Shown here one piece after another: positions 41,134-51,053 of a DNA stretch of 57,628 nt. Under the pieces are notes generated by a model that saw only the letters and a program-made list of their open reading frames with translations, did not search any database and was not told the DNA's origin. The stretch is taken from NCBI GenBank assembly GCA_002384055.1, contig DGAU01000006.1, positions 9,515 through 67,142 on the forward strand, written 5' to 3'. Numbering within the stretch: position 1 is the stretch's first letter; each line of letters begins with the position of its first letter. A program made the translations under genes and the position numbers. The DNA is from Flavobacteriaceae bacterium UBA4022 (lineage in GTDB: Bacteria; Bacteroidota; Bacteroidia; Flavobacteriales; Flavobacteriaceae).

Positions 41134-42882
41134 TTAATGCACCCCATGCATCAGGCGCTTAATGACAGGAGATAACGCCATAGCCAAAACTGAGAAGCCT
41201 ACGGCAACAGCCGTCAAAATCCAGAAAAAACTACTAAGTCCCGCCGTCTGAGAAATTTGCTCAGATGCTTCTCCGAATACCCCAGCTAATTTCATTCCGA
41301 TGGCGACTGCCAAATACCAAATACCAAACATCATCGCAATCATGCGTCCCGGCACCAACTTACTGACGTAAGAAAGCGCTACTGGCGAAATACACAACTC
41401 GCCCATAGTATGGAAGAAATAGACTAAAATCAGCCAAATAATACTTACTGAGGCGGTCTTCGCTCCAATAGGAATGTCCGAAGCCCCAACGGCTACGCAA
41501 GCCATACCGATACCCAACAAGAGCATCCCAATGGCGTATTTCATGTTGGCGCTTGGATTGTACTTACTTTCCCACCACTTAGAAAATAGTGGTGCAAAGG
41601 TGATAATATAGAGTGAATTTAAAATCCCAAACCACGAGGCATCAATTTCGGCGACATCCTGATTAAATTTATCATAAAGGCGGAAAAGAGCAATCGCCCA
41701 TATAATGACAAAGCTCAAGGCCAAAATTAAATTAGACGCGGTATATTTTGTAAAGGTTTTTCCAAATAGCTTCAATAACACATAAGTAATCACCAACAGG
41801 GGTACAATCGTGACTAAAGCATCTACAACTTTAAATATAATGGCCGCATTGCCCTCCAAAATACGGTCGGTATAATCCCGTGCAAAGATGGTTAAAGAGC
41901 TTGGTGCCTGCTCAAATATCGCCCAAAAGAAAATGGTGATGAGCGCAAAAAAGATGACGGCAATCATGCGGTGCATCGTGATCTTATCGTAGCGAGGCAA
42001 ACGAATCCCCAACAAAAGTAAAAACAAGCCCAATGCGGTAATGATCATTAGGGTTGATCCATCGATACCCATCAAGGTGAAATCAAATAAATTATAAACG
42101 CCTTCTGAAATTTTAGACACTGGATCATTCAGTATCCAGGCCAAACCTATACCAGCAGAAAGAAAAATAAGGCCCATCTGAAAAGAGGTGAAGGGATTGA
42201 GTTTTGGCTCATTAGGATCCATCGTGGCTGTGGTATCGTCCTTTTTCTTAGGCTTTAGTCCAATCGATCCAAAGATATCTTTGGCCCACCAAAACTGGAG
42301 TAATCCAAAGAGCATAAAAATTCCAGCCAAACCAAAGCCCCATGACCAACCCACGCGCTCGCCTAGATAGCCACAAAGAAGAATTCCCAAAAAGGCTCCA
42401 GCATTGACCCCCATATAAAAAATAGTGTAAGCACCATCCTTTTTTTCTGGTCGTTGGGCATACATTTCAGAAATAATTGAGGTCATGTTCGGTTTAAAAA
42501 AACCACTACCAAAGACCAAGAAAACCAAACCTGAATAAATAAAAAATGGTGATTCTAGCGCCATACATGCATGTCCGATCGTCATCAATAAAGCCCCTAT
42601 AAGAACCGCATAACGATAGCCAATTTTCTTGTCGGCCATATAGCCCCCCACAAGGGTAGATAAATAAACTAAAGAGGTGTAAGTCCCAAAAATAGCAAAG
42701 GCATGTTCTCTGGGCCATCCCCAGCCATTATCCAATAACGAAGCCGTAAAGAACATCACCAACAAGGCACGCATTCCGTAATAAGAGAAACGCTCCCACA
42801 TTTCGGTAAAGAACAAAACAAACAAACCGGCAGGATGCCCAAGCACTTTATCCTTGAACAATAATTCTACGTCTGAATTCAT
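41134..42882 (-). CDS. POT-family proton-coupled peptide transporter (long form)
   Basis: A 582-residue major-facilitator protein of the POT/PTR2 family importing di- and tripeptides with protons. The N-terminal ExxER-type proton-coupling motif is visible in FFTEMWERFSYYGMRALLV, with GAFLGILLCGYLGERVGW and a C-terminal MGELCISPVALSYVSKLVP. Compared with the adjacent paralogue it has two extra blocks (about residues 215-300 and 350-400) that look like additional membrane helices. It lies downstream of the DPP IV and short POT genes, 31 bases from the latter, so it is third in a peptide-utilisation operon. The terminator hairpin follows directly. Confidence 0.93.
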   Translation of the reverse strand: MNSDVELLFKDKVLGHPAGLFVLFFTEMWERFSYYGMRALLVMFFTASLLDNGWGWPREHAFAIFGTYTSLVYLSTLVGGYMADKKIGYRYAVLIGALLMTIGHACMALESPFFIYSGLVFLVFGSGFFKPNMTSIISEMYAQRPEKKDGAYTIFYMGVNAGAFLGILLCGYLGERVGWSWGFGLAGIFMLFGLLQFWWAKDIFGSIGLKPKKKDDTTATMDPNEPKLNPFTSFQMGLIFLSAGIGLAWILNDPVSKISEGVYNLFDFTLMGIDGSTLMIITALGLFLLLLGIRLPRYDKITMHRMIAVIFFALITIFFWAIFEQAPSSLTIFARDYTDRILEGNAAIIFKVVDALVTIVPLLVITYVLLKLFGKTFTKYTASNLILALSFVIIWAIALFRLYDKFNQDVAEIDASWFGILNSLYIITFAPLFSKWWESKYNPSANMKYAIGMLLLGIGMACVAVGASDIPIGAKTASVSIIWLILVYFFHTMGELCISPVALSYVSKLVPGRMIAMMFGIWYLAVAIGMKLAGVFGEASEQISQTAGLSSFFWILTAVAVGFSVLAMALSPVIKRLMHGVH

Positions 42883-42913
42883 AATCGATTATTTAATAGG
42901 TTAGTTATATGAT

Positions 42914-44251
42914 TTATTGTTCTTGATCTTCAGCTCCATGAGTCAAGTTTTCAAGTTTTTTGCGGAATAATAAAACGACAAATCCAAAGACCACACAGAA
43001 AATAGCAATACCGGTAAATATAGTGAGTTCGCCATAAGACGAGGCTGATTCTCCAAGAAGGCCCGCCACTTTATTACCAAATCCTGTCATGGCAAAATAG
43101 ACCCCCATCATCAAGGATCCGTATTTCAATGGCGCTAATTTTGTAATGTAAGACAAGGCTACTGGAGAGATACAGAGCTCTCCGACAGTATGAAATAAAT
43201 ACGCCAAGACTAACCAGTACATCGCAGAAGAACCTGTTGACTCAAACTGAGTTGCCGCTGCGGACATAAAGAAAAACCCGGTACCCATAATGATCAAACC
43301 GATGATCATTTTGAAGAGTGCTGTAGAGAGTAATCCTTTTAACTTACGTTTAGCCCAGTAGCCTGCAACCGCTGTACCTAAGAAAATAATGAACATCGCA
43401 TTGAGCGACTGAAACCATGAAGCCGGTATCTCGTAACCCATCAACATGCGGTTGGTATTTTCTTTGGCATAGATATTCATTAATCCCCCAGCCTGTTCGA
43501 AGGCACCCCAAAACACAATCACCAAAATAAAAGAAAGGAATAAGACTACAACACGGTCTTTTTCGACTTTGTTCAAAGGCCGATTGATGGCTTCTTTTTC
43601 TTCTGCATTTTGAGAGTTTCCTAAGAAATTGCCCACGTTAGCCAAATACTTTTGACCCAAAACATACTGAACAAGACCTAATGTCATACCAATACCGGCG
43701 AGACCGAAGCCATAATGCCAGCCGTGTACCTCACCGACATAACCGACAATGATACTGGCCAAAAATGCCCCTAAATTAATGCCGATATAAAACACCGTAA
43801 ATCCTTTATCACGGCGGATATCTCCCATTTTATAGAGTCCGCCAACCATAGATGAAATATTAGGCTTGAGCATGCCAACTCCTGCGATAATTAATGAAAG
43901 ACCCGTGTAAAAAGCCCACATCTGTTCAATGGCGAGGATACTGTGGCCAAAAACCAATAAGATTCCTCCATAAAGAACGGACTTTTTCTGACCCAAAAAT
44001 TTATCGGCAATCCATCCTCCAGGTATAGAAGCTACATAAACCAACATGGTGTACCATCCATAAAGAGCCAGCGCGCTTTCGTTGGTCCAACCCAAACCAG
44101 CATTCTCTGGATCGGTCGTCTGAGCTACTAAATAAAGGACCAAAATGGCGCGCATCCCATAATAGGAAAATCGCTCCCACATCTCGGTAAAAAAGAGGAC
44201 AAATAGACCTTTAGGGTGGCCGAATATTTCTTCATTGGTTGTTGCTGTCAT
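42914..44251 (-). CDS. POT-family proton-coupled peptide transporter (short form)
   Basis: A 445-residue paralogue of the preceding transporter, with the same FFTEMWERFSYYGMRAILVLY proton-coupling segment, GFTVFYIGINLGAFLASIIVGYVGE and FHTVGELCISPVALSYITKLAP. It appears to lack about 110-130 residues relative to the neighbour, probably four helices including the central pair found in most bacterial POTs, leaving a minimal 12-helix or smaller core. It starts 21 bases after the DPP IV stop and is co-transcribed with it. Substrates are presumably di/tripeptides released by DPP IV. Confidence 0.92.
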   Translation of the reverse strand: MTATTNEEIFGHPKGLFVLFFTEMWERFSYYGMRAILVLYLVAQTTDPENAGLGWTNESALALYGWYTMLVYVASIPGGWIADKFLGQKKSVLYGGILLVFGHSILAIEQMWAFYTGLSLIIAGVGMLKPNISSMVGGLYKMGDIRRDKGFTVFYIGINLGAFLASIIVGYVGEVHGWHYGFGLAGIGMTLGLVQYVLGQKYLANVGNFLGNSQNAEEKEAINRPLNKVEKDRVVVLFLSFILVIVFWGAFEQAGGLMNIYAKENTNRMLMGYEIPASWFQSLNAMFIIFLGTAVAGYWAKRKLKGLLSTALFKMIIGLIIMGTGFFFMSAAATQFESTGSSAMYWLVLAYLFHTVGELCISPVALSYITKLAPLKYGSLMMGVYFAMTGFGNKVAGLLGESASSYGELTIFTGIAIFCVVFGFVVLLFRKKLENLTHGAEDQEQ

Positions 44252-44272
44252 AAGAGTGTCTTAAAAATTAAA

Positions 44273-46486
44273 CTATTGATTATTTGATTGTTTGTTTGCA
44301 TTAAGTAAGGTTGCGGACACAAAATCCGTCATGGCTCGGTATAGATTCAAACTCGTCTTACCGCCACGAATCCCATGGTTTTTATCGGGGTAAATACGCC
44401 ATTGAAAATCCTTGCCGGACTCAATGAGTGCTTCGGTAAGGCGCATGGTGTTTTGTACATGTACATTATCGTCGGCACTTCCATGAATCAAAAGGAAGTC
44501 TCCTTCCATCTGGTCCACATGAGACAAAGGCGAATTATCGTCATAACCTGATGGATTATCTTGAGGCAAGCCCATATAACGCTCCGTATAAATGGTGTCA
44601 TAATAACGCCATGAAGTTACAGGAGCCACCGAAATGGCCATAGAAAAAATGCCCGCGCCTTGGAACAGCGCATTGGCGGACATAAAACCACCATAACTCC
44701 ATCCCCATATACCGATACGATCCGCAGCGATATAAGGCAATTTTGACAATTCCAGAGCAACCGAAATTTGGTCTTGAACTTCATATTTTCCGAGCTGGTA
44801 TTGCGTCATTTTTTTAAAATCGCGGCCCTTGTAACCGGTTCCACGGCCATCGACACAGACGACGATAACCCCTTTTTGGACCAAAATCTGGTGCCAATAA
44901 TCGCGTTGCCCCATCCAATTATCTGCCACACTTTGTGATCCCGGTCCACTGTATTGGAATAACATAACTGGATAAGTTTGTGAGGGATCAAAATCTGTTG
45001 GCTTGATCATATACATATTGAGCAACTCCTGGTTGATCTCAATAACGGAAAATTCTTTTGGCGCAATGTCATAAGCCTTCAATCTATTTTTCAAGTCTTG
45101 GTTGGTCACTAAAGTGCGCAAAACTTCGCCGTCTAAGGCACGGTGTAATGTATAAAGATTGGGCTGGGCACTGCTGCTATGGGTCTGGATAAAATATTGA
45201 TGGGTTTTACTGAAAGCAGCGCTGTTGGTCCCGAAGTCTTGAGATAATCTGACTTTGTTTTTTCCAGAAACACTGACTGAATAGAGGTCACGGTATATAC
45301 TGCCGCGTTCCGTACTTTGAAAATAAAGACGTCCTGTCAGGGGATCAAAACCATAAAATGCCGTGACTTCCCATGGGCCTTTGGTAATCTGTCTGATCAA
45401 TTCGCCATCACGCGTATAATGAAATAAGTGCCGCCAACCGTCCATTTCGCTGGACCAAATAAAACTGTTGTCCTTCAGAAAAGTAAGGTCGTCTCTCACC
45501 GAGACATAAGCCAAATCATCCTCGGTATGGACTAAATTTGCCGCCTTATTCTGCGCGTTGACAAATATCAAATCTAGTTTGTTTTGCGCTCTATTCGACA
45601 ATTGTATGCTCCACACCTCGGGATCCTTGGTCCATTTCAGGCGTGGAATATAAGCATATTCAAATGCCGATAGATCGATTTGACTATTGGCAGAAGCTGT
45701 AACGTCATAGAGATATAAATCTACAATAGCATTGGGAGTGCCCGCTTTGGGATATTTAAAAACCTCTTGTGTAGGATAAAGTTCATCTCCATAGACATCC
45801 ATGGAAAACTCCATTACTGCTGTCTCATCAAATTTGAGGTAGGCGATATATTTTCCATCAAGGGACCATTCAAAAGCACGGACAAAGGCAAATTCCTCTT
45901 CGTAGACCCAATCCGTAAGTCCATTGATTATTTTGTTTTTTTGGCCATCATGGGTCACACGAACCGTTTGATTGCTTTGGAGGTCCTGGTAATAAATATC
46001 ATTATCCTTGACAAAAGCCACCTTTGTACCATCCGGACTGAAAGTCGGTTCTTGAACCCATTGCGCACTCAGCAAAGTCAATGTGCCTAGGGAACGGTTA
46101 AATATATAATAGCGCCCCAATGCTGAGTGGCGGTAAACCGGCTTAAGTTCGGCCGCGATCAAAATATGCGCTTCATCATGACTGAATTCGTAGCCCGAAA
46201 TACTCGTTAATTCAGGGAAATCACTGCAATGCATCAAAGCCCCAATCTTATTGCCCGTCGCATAATCGTATTGGGTCAGAGCCGTATTATAGCCCGAAGC
46301 ATCCGATTCAAGCAAAGTGAAATAGCCGCCATCAGCCATAGAACGTATCTCCTGCATACCGTCGGGATAGAATGTCCCACTCATGAGCTCCTCTAGGGTA
46401 AGTTCCTTGTTTTGAGCACTGATAAGGGAAGTCCCGAATATAAAGATCCCTAAAAATAAGCGCATCCAAAAGGAGGTTGTTGGCAT
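44273..46486 (-). CDS. dipeptidyl peptidase IV (S9B prolyl oligopeptidase family)
   Basis: A 737-residue exported serine peptidase with a signal peptide to about Ala24 (LISAQN). The N-terminal eight-bladed propeller spans about 40-480 and includes the double-Glu substrate anchor in DWVYEEEFAF (Glu196-Glu198). The C-terminal alpha/beta-hydrolase domain carries the triad Ser597 (GWSYGG), Asp672 (GSADDNVH) and His704 (DKNHGI). DPP IV removes N-terminal X-Pro or X-Ala dipeptides. It begins a peptide-use operon with two POT importers, so periplasmic cleavage products feed straight into uptake. It is divergent from the HMG-CoA reductase gene with 131 bases between them. Confidence 0.96.
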   Translation of the reverse strand: MPTTSFWMRLFLGIFIFGTSLISAQNKELTLEELMSGTFYPDGMQEIRSMADGGYFTLLESDASGYNTALTQYDYATGNKIGALMHCSDFPELTSISGYEFSHDEAHILIAAELKPVYRHSALGRYYIFNRSLGTLTLLSAQWVQEPTFSPDGTKVAFVKDNDIYYQDLQSNQTVRVTHDGQKNKIINGLTDWVYEEEFAFVRAFEWSLDGKYIAYLKFDETAVMEFSMDVYGDELYPTQEVFKYPKAGTPNAIVDLYLYDVTASANSQIDLSAFEYAYIPRLKWTKDPEVWSIQLSNRAQNKLDLIFVNAQNKAANLVHTEDDLAYVSVRDDLTFLKDNSFIWSSEMDGWRHLFHYTRDGELIRQITKGPWEVTAFYGFDPLTGRLYFQSTERGSIYRDLYSVSVSGKNKVRLSQDFGTNSAAFSKTHQYFIQTHSSSAQPNLYTLHRALDGEVLRTLVTNQDLKNRLKAYDIAPKEFSVIEINQELLNMYMIKPTDFDPSQTYPVMLFQYSGPGSQSVADNWMGQRDYWHQILVQKGVIVVCVDGRGTGYKGRDFKKMTQYQLGKYEVQDQISVALELSKLPYIAADRIGIWGWSYGGFMSANALFQGAGIFSMAISVAPVTSWRYYDTIYTERYMGLPQDNPSGYDDNSPLSHVDQMEGDFLLIHGSADDNVHVQNTMRLTEALIESGKDFQWRIYPDKNHGIRGGKTSLNLYRAMTDFVSATLLNANKQSNNQ

Positions 46487-46589
46487 TCGAATGATTTTGA
46501 TGTTAAAATAGATATGAAATATAAGCTTTTTATCACAATTTTATAGCGGTCAAGGCAGGGAAACATGGACATATGCCTGCCAAATACAT

Positions 46590-46597
46590 TATATTTG
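46590..46597 (+). promoter_or_regulatory. -7 box of the HMG-CoA reductase operon (TATATTTG)
   Basis: An exact TAnnTTTG match, 20 bases before the ATG at 46618. The -33 element is not clear. Confidence 0.5.
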
Positions 46598-46617
46598 TCT
46601 GATAAGGAATTGTAATT

Positions 46618-47934
46618 ATGTCTTCAAAAACTATTTCGGGTTTTTCAAAAAAATCAAAATCAGAAAAAATCGATTGGCTCGTGGCCCAGTATCTGGGCAA
46701 CGCCCCTGAGGCCAAAGATCTTTTAACTACCTATTGGCATCCAGACCATGATCGCCAGCAAAAGCACGACGAGTTTATTGAGAACACCTTGTCTAACTTT
46801 TACATGCCCTATGCCGTTGCCCCAAATTTCATGATTAATGGTGCTGTTTTGGCTTTACCCATGGTCATTGAAGAAAGCTCAGTCGTTGCGGCAGCGAGCT
46901 ACGCGGCAAAATTTTGGATGCAGCGTGGTGGTTTTTCTGCAGCGGTCATCTCTACCACCAAATCAGGGCAGATTCACCTGATCTATAGCGGCGCAGCAAA
47001 AGATCTAATGGCTTATTTTGAGCGCATTCGCCCGGCTTTGATAGACAGCATAGAACCGCTCTCGAAAAGCATGAAAGCCCGCGGAGGAGGACTAAAAGAC
47101 CTTATGTTTGAATCCCGCACCAAAGACTTAGATCACTATTATCTGATTGAGGCTACCTTCGATACTAAAGACGCCATGGGCGCAAATTTCATCAATAGCT
47201 GTCTGGAGCAAATGGCCGCCACTTTTACGGCTGGCACCCAGGGCGCTGCAGAATTTTTGGAAGCTCAAGTGGTCCCCGAAGTGGTCATGAGTATCCTATC
47301 CAATTACGTCCCTGAATGTTTGGTGCGCGCTCAAGTATCTTGCCCGGTTACAGCGCTTGCGCAAGAGGGCCTTACTGGTCAGGAATTTGCTGAAAAATTC
47401 GTTCAAGCCATACGTATTGCCGAAACCGAGCCCAGACGCGCAGTCACGCATAATAAAGGTATTATGAATGGTGTAGATGCACTCGTTTTGGCCACGGGCA
47501 ACGATTTTAGAGCTGTTGAAGCCGGAGTTCACGCCTATGCCGCCCACCGCGGACATTACCAAAGTTTGAGCCATGCTTCTATCCAAGACGGTCAATTTAC
47601 CTTTTGGCTAGAGCTCCCATTGGCCCTTGGAACCGTCGGCGGACTGACCAAATTACACCCCTTAGTTCAAGTCTCTATGGCTTTACTGGGGCATCCAGAC
47701 GCCCCGCAGCTCATGCGCATTGTCGCTGTTGCTGGATTGGCGCAAAATTTTGCAGCCATTCGGTCCTTGGTGACCACAGGCATTCAAAAAGGTCATATGA
47801 AAATGCATTTATTGAATTTACTCAATCAAGCAGAAGCGACCGATTCAGAAAAAGAAAGCGCCACGGCCCATTTCAAAGACCATGAAATTTCCAATAGGAC
47901 CGTAGTAGACTATATAGATTCCCTCAGAAAATAA
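46618..47934 (+). CDS. hydroxymethylglutaryl-CoA reductase, class II
   Basis: A 438-residue class II (soluble) HMG-CoA reductase with no membrane anchor. Conserved elements: LPMVIEESSVVAAASYAAK with the catalytic Glu, the NKGIMNGVDALVLATGNDFRAVEAGVHAYAA block with Lys/Asn/Asp of the active site, and the C-terminal GIQKGHMKMHL with the catalytic His. In Bacteroidota that use mevalonate for isoprenoids this enzyme makes mevalonate, although class II enzymes were first known from mevalonate degradation. The following GHMP kinase gene begins at the very next base, which supports a biosynthetic role. Confidence 0.96.
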   Translation: MSSKTISGFSKKSKSEKIDWLVAQYLGNAPEAKDLLTTYWHPDHDRQQKHDEFIENTLSNFYMPYAVAPNFMINGAVLALPMVIEESSVVAAASYAAKFWMQRGGFSAAVISTTKSGQIHLIYSGAAKDLMAYFERIRPALIDSIEPLSKSMKARGGGLKDLMFESRTKDLDHYYLIEATFDTKDAMGANFINSCLEQMAATFTAGTQGAAEFLEAQVVPEVVMSILSNYVPECLVRAQVSCPVTALAQEGLTGQEFAEKFVQAIRIAETEPRRAVTHNKGIMNGVDALVLATGNDFRAVEAGVHAYAAHRGHYQSLSHASIQDGQFTFWLELPLALGTVGGLTKLHPLVQVSMALLGHPDAPQLMRIVAVAGLAQNFAAIRSLVTTGIQKGHMKMHLLNLLNQAEATDSEKESATAHFKDHEISNRTVVDYIDSLRK

Positions 47935-48846
47935 ATGGATCAGTACTACAGCCACGGAAAACTATTACTCGCCGGTGAATATGCTGTGCTAGATGGCGTA
48001 TTAGCCCTTGCCATACCAACAACCTTTGGTCAATCCTTAAACATCATGGATCATGACAAACCCGGTCAATTGCATTGGGAAAGTTACCTTCCAGATGGTA
48101 ATCTTTGGTTTTCTGGGCAATTTGAGACGGCCTCATTGACCCTACAACAATGTTCGGATCAACCCATAGGTGAAAACTTACAAAAGCTCCTAAGTAGTGC
48201 ACGATCGCTTAACCCAGAGTTCTTGACAAACGCCCTTGGTCAAAAGGCCATCAGCCGTTTAGAATTTCCAAGCGACTGGGGCTTGGGCAGTTCCTCAACC
48301 TTGATCAATAATGTGGCTCAATGGGCCCATATCAATCCTTTTACGCTCTCTGAATTGAGCTTTGGCGGTAGCGGATATGATATTGCTGCAGCACAAAGTA
48401 AAGCCGTATTTACCTATCAAAGATTGGGGACCACCCAAAAGGTGCATCCCATAAAATTGCCATGGACTTTTACCCAAAACATTTACTTTGTGTACCTCAA
48501 CAAGAAACAAGACAGCAGAAAAGCTATTGAGCGTTACCGAAGCACCGTTGTTAGCCCTATGTGGCATGAACAAATGCAAAGTTGTGTTGAGGCCATGTTA
48601 CAAGTCCGCAGCATGGAGGAAATTATCCCGCTCATTGAACATCACGAAAGGCTCATAGGAAAAGCCATTGGTATGACGCCAGTTAAAAAACGCTTGTTTG
48701 CCGCATACGAAGGGGTCGTTAAAAGTTTAGGGGGCTGGGGTGGTGACTTTGTTATGGCAATCGGCCCAGACACGACACCAGATTACTTCAAGAATTTAGG
48801 TTACCACACCGTCATCTCATTTGACGACATGACGCAAAAAAAATAG
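47935..48846 (+). CDS. GHMP-family kinase (GYDIA type), probable mevalonate pathway kinase
   Basis: A 303-residue small-molecule kinase. The opening SHGKLLLAGEYAVLDGVLALAIP is typical of mevalonate/phosphomevalonate kinases. The ATP-binding loop is WGLGSSSTLI, and the GHMP motif 2 region reads FGGSGYDIAAAQS, the GYDIA signature seen in a Bacteroidota-specific group. A weak third motif, GGWGGDFVMAIG, is near the C-terminus. Adjacent HMG-CoA reductase implies mevalonate or phosphomevalonate as substrate, but which step it catalyses is not clear from sequence. The stop codon lies within the terminator of the convergent ppiD operon. Confidence 0.88.
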   Translation: MDQYYSHGKLLLAGEYAVLDGVLALAIPTTFGQSLNIMDHDKPGQLHWESYLPDGNLWFSGQFETASLTLQQCSDQPIGENLQKLLSSARSLNPEFLTNALGQKAISRLEFPSDWGLGSSSTLINNVAQWAHINPFTLSELSFGGSGYDIAAAQSKAVFTYQRLGTTQKVHPIKLPWTFTQNIYFVYLNKKQDSRKAIERYRSTVVSPMWHEQMQSCVEAMLQVRSMEEIIPLIEHHERLIGKAIGMTPVKKRLFAAYEGVVKSLGGWGGDFVMAIGPDTTPDYFKNLGYHTVISFDDMTQKK

Positions 48847-48870
48847 GGACACACTTATGTGCATCCCTAT
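48836..48870 (-). terminator. terminator of the coaX-ppiD operon, overlapping the kinase gene end
   Basis: Read on the minus strand, ATAGGGATGCAC pairs over 12 positions (two G-U) with GTGTGTCCCTAT around the loop ATAA, then eight T follow. On the plus strand the two wobble pairs become mismatches and there is no U-run, so it is directional. It covers the last codons and stop of the GHMP kinase gene. Confidence 0.85.
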
Positions 48871-48895
48871 CTGATCTATCCTGAAATTATTTTGC

Positions 48896-50965
48896 TTAAT
48901 AAAATTCAGCGCGATTATCTTCTATATCTGCTGCATTCTTCAAAGCATTAAACAGACGCGTATTCACACTCGATTTACTGAGTGTCGCTTTGATTTGATT
49001 TACATAAGAGGCATAGTTATCTAAAACTGGTGCAGGCGACTCTGCCAATACACGTACTTTAAAGACACCTGTTTCTCCATCGATCAGTCCCGTTGTGTTA
49101 AAAGCTCCGACACCAAAAGCTTGCCCTACAACCACAGCTTCGGTTCCTGCTCCGGCAATGGTAGGTGTTGCACGGGTTAAGGCACTCGCCGTCTTCACGG
49201 TAACGTTTTGGCTTGTGGCTACTTCTTGAAGGGTCGTTCCGCTGATGCCTTGACGGATCATTTTGGCTTTTTTCTCTTTACGAAGAATAGGCATGACCAG
49301 TGACGAAGCTTCCGCAACGCTCATTAATGATTTTTCACTGCTTTTACGGGTAACTTGAGCCACAACATAAGTCTCATTCAAATTAAATCGCTTGACATCA
49401 CCAACGCCAACCTCTTCTCCAAAGGACCAATTAATGATACTTCTATTATTGCCGATACCAGGAATACTTGCGTCAAGGGCACCAATTCGGTTGACTGGCC
49501 TTGGCGTTAAACCTTTTTCGGTAGCCGCTGCTGCAAAACCATCAGCGCGTGATGCTTCTTCAAATTTGGCTGACTCAGAAAAAACCAATGACAAGGTTGC
49601 CTCTGAAGGCTCAATTTCTTTAGAGACTGTTGCTATATTGTAAGCTGTTGATTTATTTTTTTGACCTTCTATTTCAATGATATGGTAACCAAATTGAGAT
49701 TCAACCACACCAATATCCCCTTTATTTCCTTCGAAACAAAAATCTCTAAAAGAAGGTACCATGGTATTGTAACCAAACCAATCATAATGACCTCCATTTG
49801 CAACACTACCCGCATCACTTGAGTAAGCACTCACGAATGATTTGAATTTTCCTTTGTTGTTTTTCAAAACAGTATAAAGGCTATCGGCAAAAGCGCGTGC
49901 CTGAGAAGGATTACGTGTGATACTATCGGCACGACTGAGCCCTAAAGGGATCAAGATATGGCGAGCTTCTACCGAGTCAGGCAACTGTATTGTGCCCACC
50001 ACTTTAGAAATCTTAAAGCTATTAGCGTCCTTATAAGGTCCATAAACAGACCCTTGAGGCATCGTGATTAAGGAATCTTGGAGCACTTGGCTTAAGGCTG
50101 ATTTTACTGTCCAGTTCGCTACAAAATTCTCGTCAGAATGATCGTTAACGAAAAAGGCAAAATCGGCCTCATCGGTAAATCCTTGTATTAGGTCAGCCAT
50201 ATCTTCCTTAGCTGCAGCGATATCTTCGTTCGATGCCGATTCTTCAAAAACCACATATTCTAAGTCAACCATCGGATCAACTTCAAAGCGCTTTGGATTA
50301 CTGCGCACATAAGCCGCAATTTCCTCATCGCTTACCGCAACATCTTCATCGGCAATACTTGAATAAGGCACTTGAACATATTCGATATCAATTTTATCGT
50401 TTTCAAAACGGTATAAGTCTTCTCCATCAGCCATGGTCACTTCTAAACCTCCCAACACCAAATTGGTGTAGGCGTTTTGAACGAGACTCTCACGGATCCC
50501 TTCGATATAATCATCCCATTGCTGCTTGGCACGGGCGTTGTTTTGGATGGCAGACACATACTCGATGAGTCGCGCTTCACTGTACATCCCGGTTTCATCC
50601 TGGAAGGTTGGGTTGTTGGCCAAGGCCAAACGCAATTGATCATTCAACTCCTCTTCAGAAATCGTGATGCTCAGGTTTTGACCCTGTTGCTTGAAGAGTA
50701 AAGCCTTCAATTCGCGATCCCATATCAGATTGATGGCCTGAGATTCTGGGGTATTGGGGCCCAAACTTCTCTGGTAATCATCGACCTGGGACATGAACTC
50801 CTCGCGCAGGATATCAACGCCGTTTACAGTAGCTACCACGTTTTGAACGCTGGAGGCACTGCTGCCGTTGCCGATAACATCACTAAGAATGAATGAAAAC
50901 AAGGCAAGTGCAATGATTATAATCAAAAACACGCCTCTTTTACGGATACTATTTAAAACTGCCAT
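48896..50965 (-). CDS. ppiD: PpiD-like periplasmic peptidyl-prolyl isomerase/chaperone
   Basis: A 689-residue SurA/PpiD-family chaperone anchored by one N-terminal helix (residues 13-30, FLIIIIALALFSFILSDVIG). A SurA-N-like domain (about 35-190) precedes a parvulin domain (about 335-450) with EARHILIPLG, DAGSVANGGHYDWFGYNTMVPSFRDFCF and QFGYHIIEIEG, then a C-terminal chaperone region. It helps newly exported outer membrane and periplasmic proteins fold near the Sec exit. It is the last gene of a seven-gene minus-strand run from coaX and is followed by the terminator at 48836. Confidence 0.94.
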   Translation of the reverse strand: MAVLNSIRKRGVFLIIIIALALFSFILSDVIGNGSSASSVQNVVATVNGVDILREEFMSQVDDYQRSLGPNTPESQAINLIWDRELKALLFKQQGQNLSITISEEELNDQLRLALANNPTFQDETGMYSEARLIEYVSAIQNNARAKQQWDDYIEGIRESLVQNAYTNLVLGGLEVTMADGEDLYRFENDKIDIEYVQVPYSSIADEDVAVSDEEIAAYVRSNPKRFEVDPMVDLEYVVFEESASNEDIAAAKEDMADLIQGFTDEADFAFFVNDHSDENFVANWTVKSALSQVLQDSLITMPQGSVYGPYKDANSFKISKVVGTIQLPDSVEARHILIPLGLSRADSITRNPSQARAFADSLYTVLKNNKGKFKSFVSAYSSDAGSVANGGHYDWFGYNTMVPSFRDFCFEGNKGDIGVVESQFGYHIIEIEGQKNKSTAYNIATVSKEIEPSEATLSLVFSESAKFEEASRADGFAAAATEKGLTPRPVNRIGALDASIPGIGNNRSIINWSFGEEVGVGDVKRFNLNETYVVAQVTRKSSEKSLMSVAEASSLVMPILRKEKKAKMIRQGISGTTLQEVATSQNVTVKTASALTRATPTIAGAGTEAVVVGQAFGVGAFNTTGLIDGETGVFKVRVLAESPAPVLDNYASYVNQIKATLSKSSVNTRLFNALKNAADIEDNRAEFY

Positions 50966-51053
50966 TTGCTGTAAAATTAATAGGGGGCGAAAATACCATT
51001 TAATAACGATTTATAAAAAATCTAATCGAAAAAAATGCCGCCATTATTCAAAA

